Below are positions 61,268 to 64,000 of a stretch of 64,000 nt of DNA, one piece after another (position 1 is the first letter of the stretch; each line of letters opens with the position of its first letter). The notes under the pieces were generated by a model. The model was not told the DNA's origin. It saw nothing but the letters and a program-made list of their open reading frames with translations, and made no database searches. The DNA lies in contig CAZYNH010000005.1 in assembly GCA_964648295.1 (NCBI GenBank), forward strand, positions 62,001-126,000. Reading direction: 5' to 3'. The translations under genes and the position numbers were made by a program. This stretch comes from UBA4055 sp964648295 (lineage in GTDB: Bacteria; UBA4055).

Positions 61268-64000
61268 TCAGTTTGAAGATCTTATATAAAAAAATTTAAT
61301 CTTTTCTGTTACCGGCGTTTGATATGAATTATTAGTAACAATCCCTTCCAGTATAAATTCCCCAAACGGGTCGTCAGAAGAGTAAATGATATAGGAAACT
61401 GCACCGGGAACAGCTTCCCAAGATAAATAAATCGTTGAAGATGACACGGTTACGGAAACATTTGACGGTACGGCGAGATATGCTTCTAACGCCCCGATAT
61501 CTATCCCGTTACCGAATATCCTCTGATTTCCGAAAAGATCATACTCCTCAATGAGCTGCGGATCAAGATAAGCAAGCGAACCGCTGTCAATGCATGGAGA
61601 ATCAAAGGAAAGCCTGAAATCATAGTTTTTGCCATCCCCACCTCCCACATACTTAGGATCCTCATCTATATTTCCGTGCCAATCTCCTGTAAAAGTATAT
61701 TCAGGATATTTGAAGGCAAAATTTTCTTTACCGCCCTGTATATTATTATGGTAAAAATTTGGATCAGATTCGTCATCGTCGAAAAACACCTGCTGCTCTC
61801 CAGATATGTCTTCATTGCCCCTTATAATGTTGTTGTGAAAATCGGGGCTTGAAAGTTTGAACCACAAAGCGCCTCCTTCTCTTGCGTAATTAGCCCTTAT
61901 AGTATTATTGATAAGTTTTGCATTTGAATCATAGAAGAATATTGCTCCTCCTGAACCGTGAGAATAAGAAGGCTCAATGAAATTGTCATAAATGAGATTA
62001 TTTATGACAAGCGGGCTTGAAGAGTGAATGTACATTGCAGTACCCTCGGACAGATTTCCGTCTGATACTATGTAGTTCCTTCTAATTATATTGTTCCTGA
62101 TCTGTGCGTCTGAACCGAAAACGCATCTTATTGCTGCTCCTGCAGCATATTTGCTACTCTCTGCAATCAGCCAGTTGTCTTCGAACACATTATTGCTTAT
62201 TATAGGATTGCTTGTAAACATGCAGTTCAGAGTTCCGTAGGCAGATCCTGTATCATACCCGGCTCTATTATTTCTAAAAATATTTTCTGATATCTTCGGG
62301 CTCGAATTATAACAGTTAATAGCGGATCCTGCCGAAGCTTTGTTATTTTCGAAAACATTGTTAAAAATGTCAATATTTGAATAGCTTTGTATAGATATGC
62401 CGCCGCCGTAACATTCTGTTCCACCGAAAATATTTGCGTTTCCGTCAGTTATATAACAATAACCTATCTTCGATTTGGGATTTGTGTGAGGAGTATTGAT
62501 AAACCTTATTCCCATCCAACCTGAATTTATGTTGTTTGCTTTGAAATAAATAAAATCATTTTTATCGCCTACCGCATCGAGACATCCCTGAACTATTAGC
62601 CTGAAGTGCCCCATAAAGACAACTTCGCAACCGGGTTCTATGGACAGTTTTTCACCGTCCTTGATAATTATATCGCCGTAAACATAATACGGAGATCCGC
62701 TTTTTACCCATATTCCAGAAACATAACCTCCTTCTACTGAAGACCCGGAATTTGAAGTGGTAATAGTTATCCTATTGCTATTGCCGCTAACTCCGTAGGC
62801 GTTGTACGCTCTGACACGATAGTAGTAGCGGTTTTTTTCTGAAAGGTTTCCCACTTCATGACGGTCAACATTATTCACATCAAGGTCGTTATAATTTGCC
62901 AGAAAGTTCGTAAAAGTGCTGTCAGTTGAAACATCTAGTCTGTATCCTTGAGCTCTAAGAGATGTTTCCCACAATGCTGTAAAAACATTGGTTCCTATTG
63001 AAATTGCATTAAGTGCAACAGGTTCTGCCGGAGGCAATTGTGTTTCTACAAAATCATTCCTGTATAATTTTGCTATATTTAAATTGTCCTGCTTATTACC
63101 GGCCATTGCAAAATCAAGATCGCCGTCATTATCGTAATCGCACCATCTTGACCATCCCCACCTTATGCCCGGGAGACCACAATTAGTGTCAGTGAATATT
63201 CCTACATCGTTTTGGTAAACTTTGGTAAAATAACCCTGAGATGAGTATCCGTTAACAAGAACATCGGGATATCCGTCATTGTTAAAATCACCCCAATGCG
63301 TACTGCCTGCATACATTTTTGTCATTCCGGTATTTAGCGGATAAAAAAGACCGTTATCGTTCCTGTACACATCGGTTATAACATTTACTCCGTCCCAGCC
63401 TGTAAGAATGATATCCTGATCACCGTCGCCTTCAATATCAAACCAGTCAAAGGGTCCTGATTCGACATTAGGCAGGTTGTGAGACACAGAGGTAAAAACC
63501 CCTGAGTTGTTGTTGTACAATCTGGTTATTCTTCCAGATCCGGTATTTCCGTTTATAAGAATGTCAAGGTCACCATCACCGTCAAAATCTCCAAATTTCG
63601 CATTAGAATAAATGAGTCCAGGAAAACTGATATTTGTATCGGTAAATGTTCCGTTACCGTTGTTTTTGTAAAGCCTTGATATATAACCGTAGGGTGAGTT
63701 TCCAGTCAATAAAATGTCTAAATAACCATCGCTGTTGTAATCACCCCATGTGCTTACACCATGATAAACTCCGGGCAGATTCGCATTAATATCTGAAAAT
63801 GTACCGTTGCCGTTATTTCGATATATCTTTGTATTTGCCGACCCGTTCCATCCCGATATAAGGATATCTAAAAATCCGTCGTTGTTGTAGTCGCCCCATT
63901 CAACCGATCCGTACCCAACATTCAAAATTCCGGTGTTTACATTCACGAAATTTCCGTTATCGTTTCTGAAAACAGAGGTGTTGTAATCTCCGGTAATAAT
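61268..64000 (-). CDS. Large secreted VCBS-repeat / fibronectin III / beta-helix protein (C-terminal part)
   Basis: The frame is open to the right edge, so this is the C-terminal 910 or so residues of a larger protein. Within it, six FG-GAP/VCBS repeats of about 50 residues come first, each with a calcium-loop motif such as GDYNNDGFLDILISG, GDYNSDGYLDILLTG, GDFDGDGDLDILING and CDYDNDGDLDFAMAG. Next is a fibronectin type III domain (AYNAYGVSGNSNRITITTSN), a right-handed parallel beta-helix with repeated Asn-rich turns (NIFGGTECYGGGISIQSYSN, GAIFFYDSNAKLINNTIRAN), and a final FN3-like domain ending FFYIRSSN. No sorting domain is visible. It is probably a secreted surface protein of the kind common in FCB-group candidate phyla. 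Confidence 0.85.
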   Translation of the reverse strand: MITGDYNTSVFRNDNGNFVNVNTGILNVGYGSVEWGDYNNDGFLDILISGWNGSANTKIYRNNGNGTFSDINANLPGVYHGVSTWGDYNSDGYLDILLTGNSPYGYISRLYKNNGNGTFTDTNISFPGLIYSNAKFGDFDGDGDLDILINGNTGSGRITRLYNNNSGVFTSVSHNLPNVESGPFDWFDIEGDGDQDIILTGWDGVNVITDVYRNDNGLFYPLNTGMTKMYAGSTHWGDFNNDGYPDVLVNGYSSQGYFTKVYQNDVGIFTDTNCGLPGIRWGWSRWCDYDNDGDLDFAMAGNKQDNLNIAKLYRNDFVETQLPPAEPVALNAISIGTNVFTALWETSLRAQGYRLDVSTDSTFTNFLANYNDLDVNNVDRHEVGNLSEKNRYYYRVRAYNAYGVSGNSNRITITTSNSGSSVEGGYVSGIWVKSGSPYYVYGDIIIKDGEKLSIEPGCEVVFMGHFRLIVQGCLDAVGDKNDFIYFKANNINSGWMGIRFINTPHTNPKSKIGYCYITDGNANIFGGTECYGGGISIQSYSNIDIFNNVFENNKASAGSAINCYNSSPKISENIFRNNRAGYDTGSAYGTLNCMFTSNPIISNNVFEDNWLIAESSKYAAGAAIRCVFGSDAQIRNNIIRRNYIVSDGNLSEGTAMYIHSSSPLVINNLIYDNFIEPSYSHGSGGAIFFYDSNAKLINNTIRANYAREGGALWFKLSSPDFHNNIIRGNEDISGEQQVFFDDDESDPNFYHNNIQGGKENFAFKYPEYTFTGDWHGNIDEDPKYVGGGDGKNYDFRLSFDSPCIDSGSLAYLDPQLIEEYDLFGNQRIFGNGIDIGALEAYLAVPSNVSVTVSSSTIYLSWEAVPGAVSYIIYSSDDPFGEFILEGIVTNNSYQTPVTEKIKFFYIRSSN

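Noticed and set aside
1..64000. CRISPR arrays, tRNA or rRNA genes, insertion sequences, phage genes
   Set aside because: No regularly spaced repeats, cloverleaf-like sequences, transposase or integrase motifs were seen in any gap or frame.

Overview
The window is about 64 kb of gene-dense bacterial chromosome at moderate GC (roughly 40%). No gap exceeds 300 bases, and I see no tRNA, rRNA, insertion sequence, phage or CRISPR array. About 50 of the 57 genes lie on the minus strand, mostly in long runs with 4-base start/stop overlaps. The cell is a diderm: lipoproteins, a secretin, beta-barrel proteins, a Wzi-like protein, and a YidC with a large periplasmic domain. It makes peptidoglycan (MraY) and isoprenoids by the MEP route (IspH). 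Iron-sulfur L-serine dehydratase, YgiQ and a Nim-like flavoprotein suit an anaerobe. The VCBS/beta-helix secreted protein and the PorV-like barrel recall FCB-group candidate phyla such as Delongbacteria or Cloacimonadota. That placement is inference from gene style, not a search result.

Region 1 (1-14.7 kb, minus): a cut-off amidohydrolase, a candidate 35-residue membrane peptide, an SRPBCC protein, a Nim-like protein, an alpha/beta hydrolase fused to an NlpE domain, sdaA, an ArsB/NhaD-type transporter, a YgiQ radical SAM protein, a 1,393-residue protein built like soluble adenylyl cyclase but with degenerate cyclase domains, a prenyl diphosphate synthase, and the conserved rpmH-rnpA-yidD-yidC block read from a clear promoter. 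Region 2 (14.8-20.7 kb): an EamA transporter and an ABC-F ATPase (minus) diverge from a CsgG-type envelope protein and a PorV-like barrel (plus). The two divergent promoters share one palindromic -35 hexamer.

Region 3 (20.7-26 kb, minus): a sulfur/selenium-trafficking operon (YedE-type transporter, TusA-like carrier, class V desulfurase-like enzyme, DUF3343 carrier). It is preceded by a strong promoter and a leader with a long, possibly pseudoknotted fold that I do not recognise. Upstream is a GNAT / DUF2156 / ATP-cone-Mrr operon. Region 4 (26-36 kb): isoaspartyl peptidase, an envelope operon with a secreted DA1-like LIM metallopeptidase and two lipoproteins, an AEC carrier, mraY, a DnaQ-DinG helicase and gcvPB.

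Region 5 (36-50 kb, minus): a type IV pilus inner-membrane/secretin operon headed by a ParA ATPase (parA, pilM, then pilN-, pilO- and pilP-like genes, pilQ, lipoprotein), preceded by rnhA-nusB-phosphoesterase-secA-topA. Region 6 (50-64 kb): dapA and an MBL hydrolase (plus), then a minus-strand run from a strong promoter at 61.2 kb: YbhN-like membrane protein, Wzi-like protein, rfbC, rfbD, flippase, asparagine-synthase-like enzyme, cmk, ispH, GNAT, ridA. A large VCBS/fibronectin/beta-helix protein runs off the right edge.

The best candidates for something undescribed are the structured leader of the Se/S operon, the secreted bacterial DA1-like peptidase operon, the duplicated KSIGRNIF motif in the PilM tail, the sAC-like protein in the rpmH-yidC gene run, and the hydrolase-NlpE fusion.
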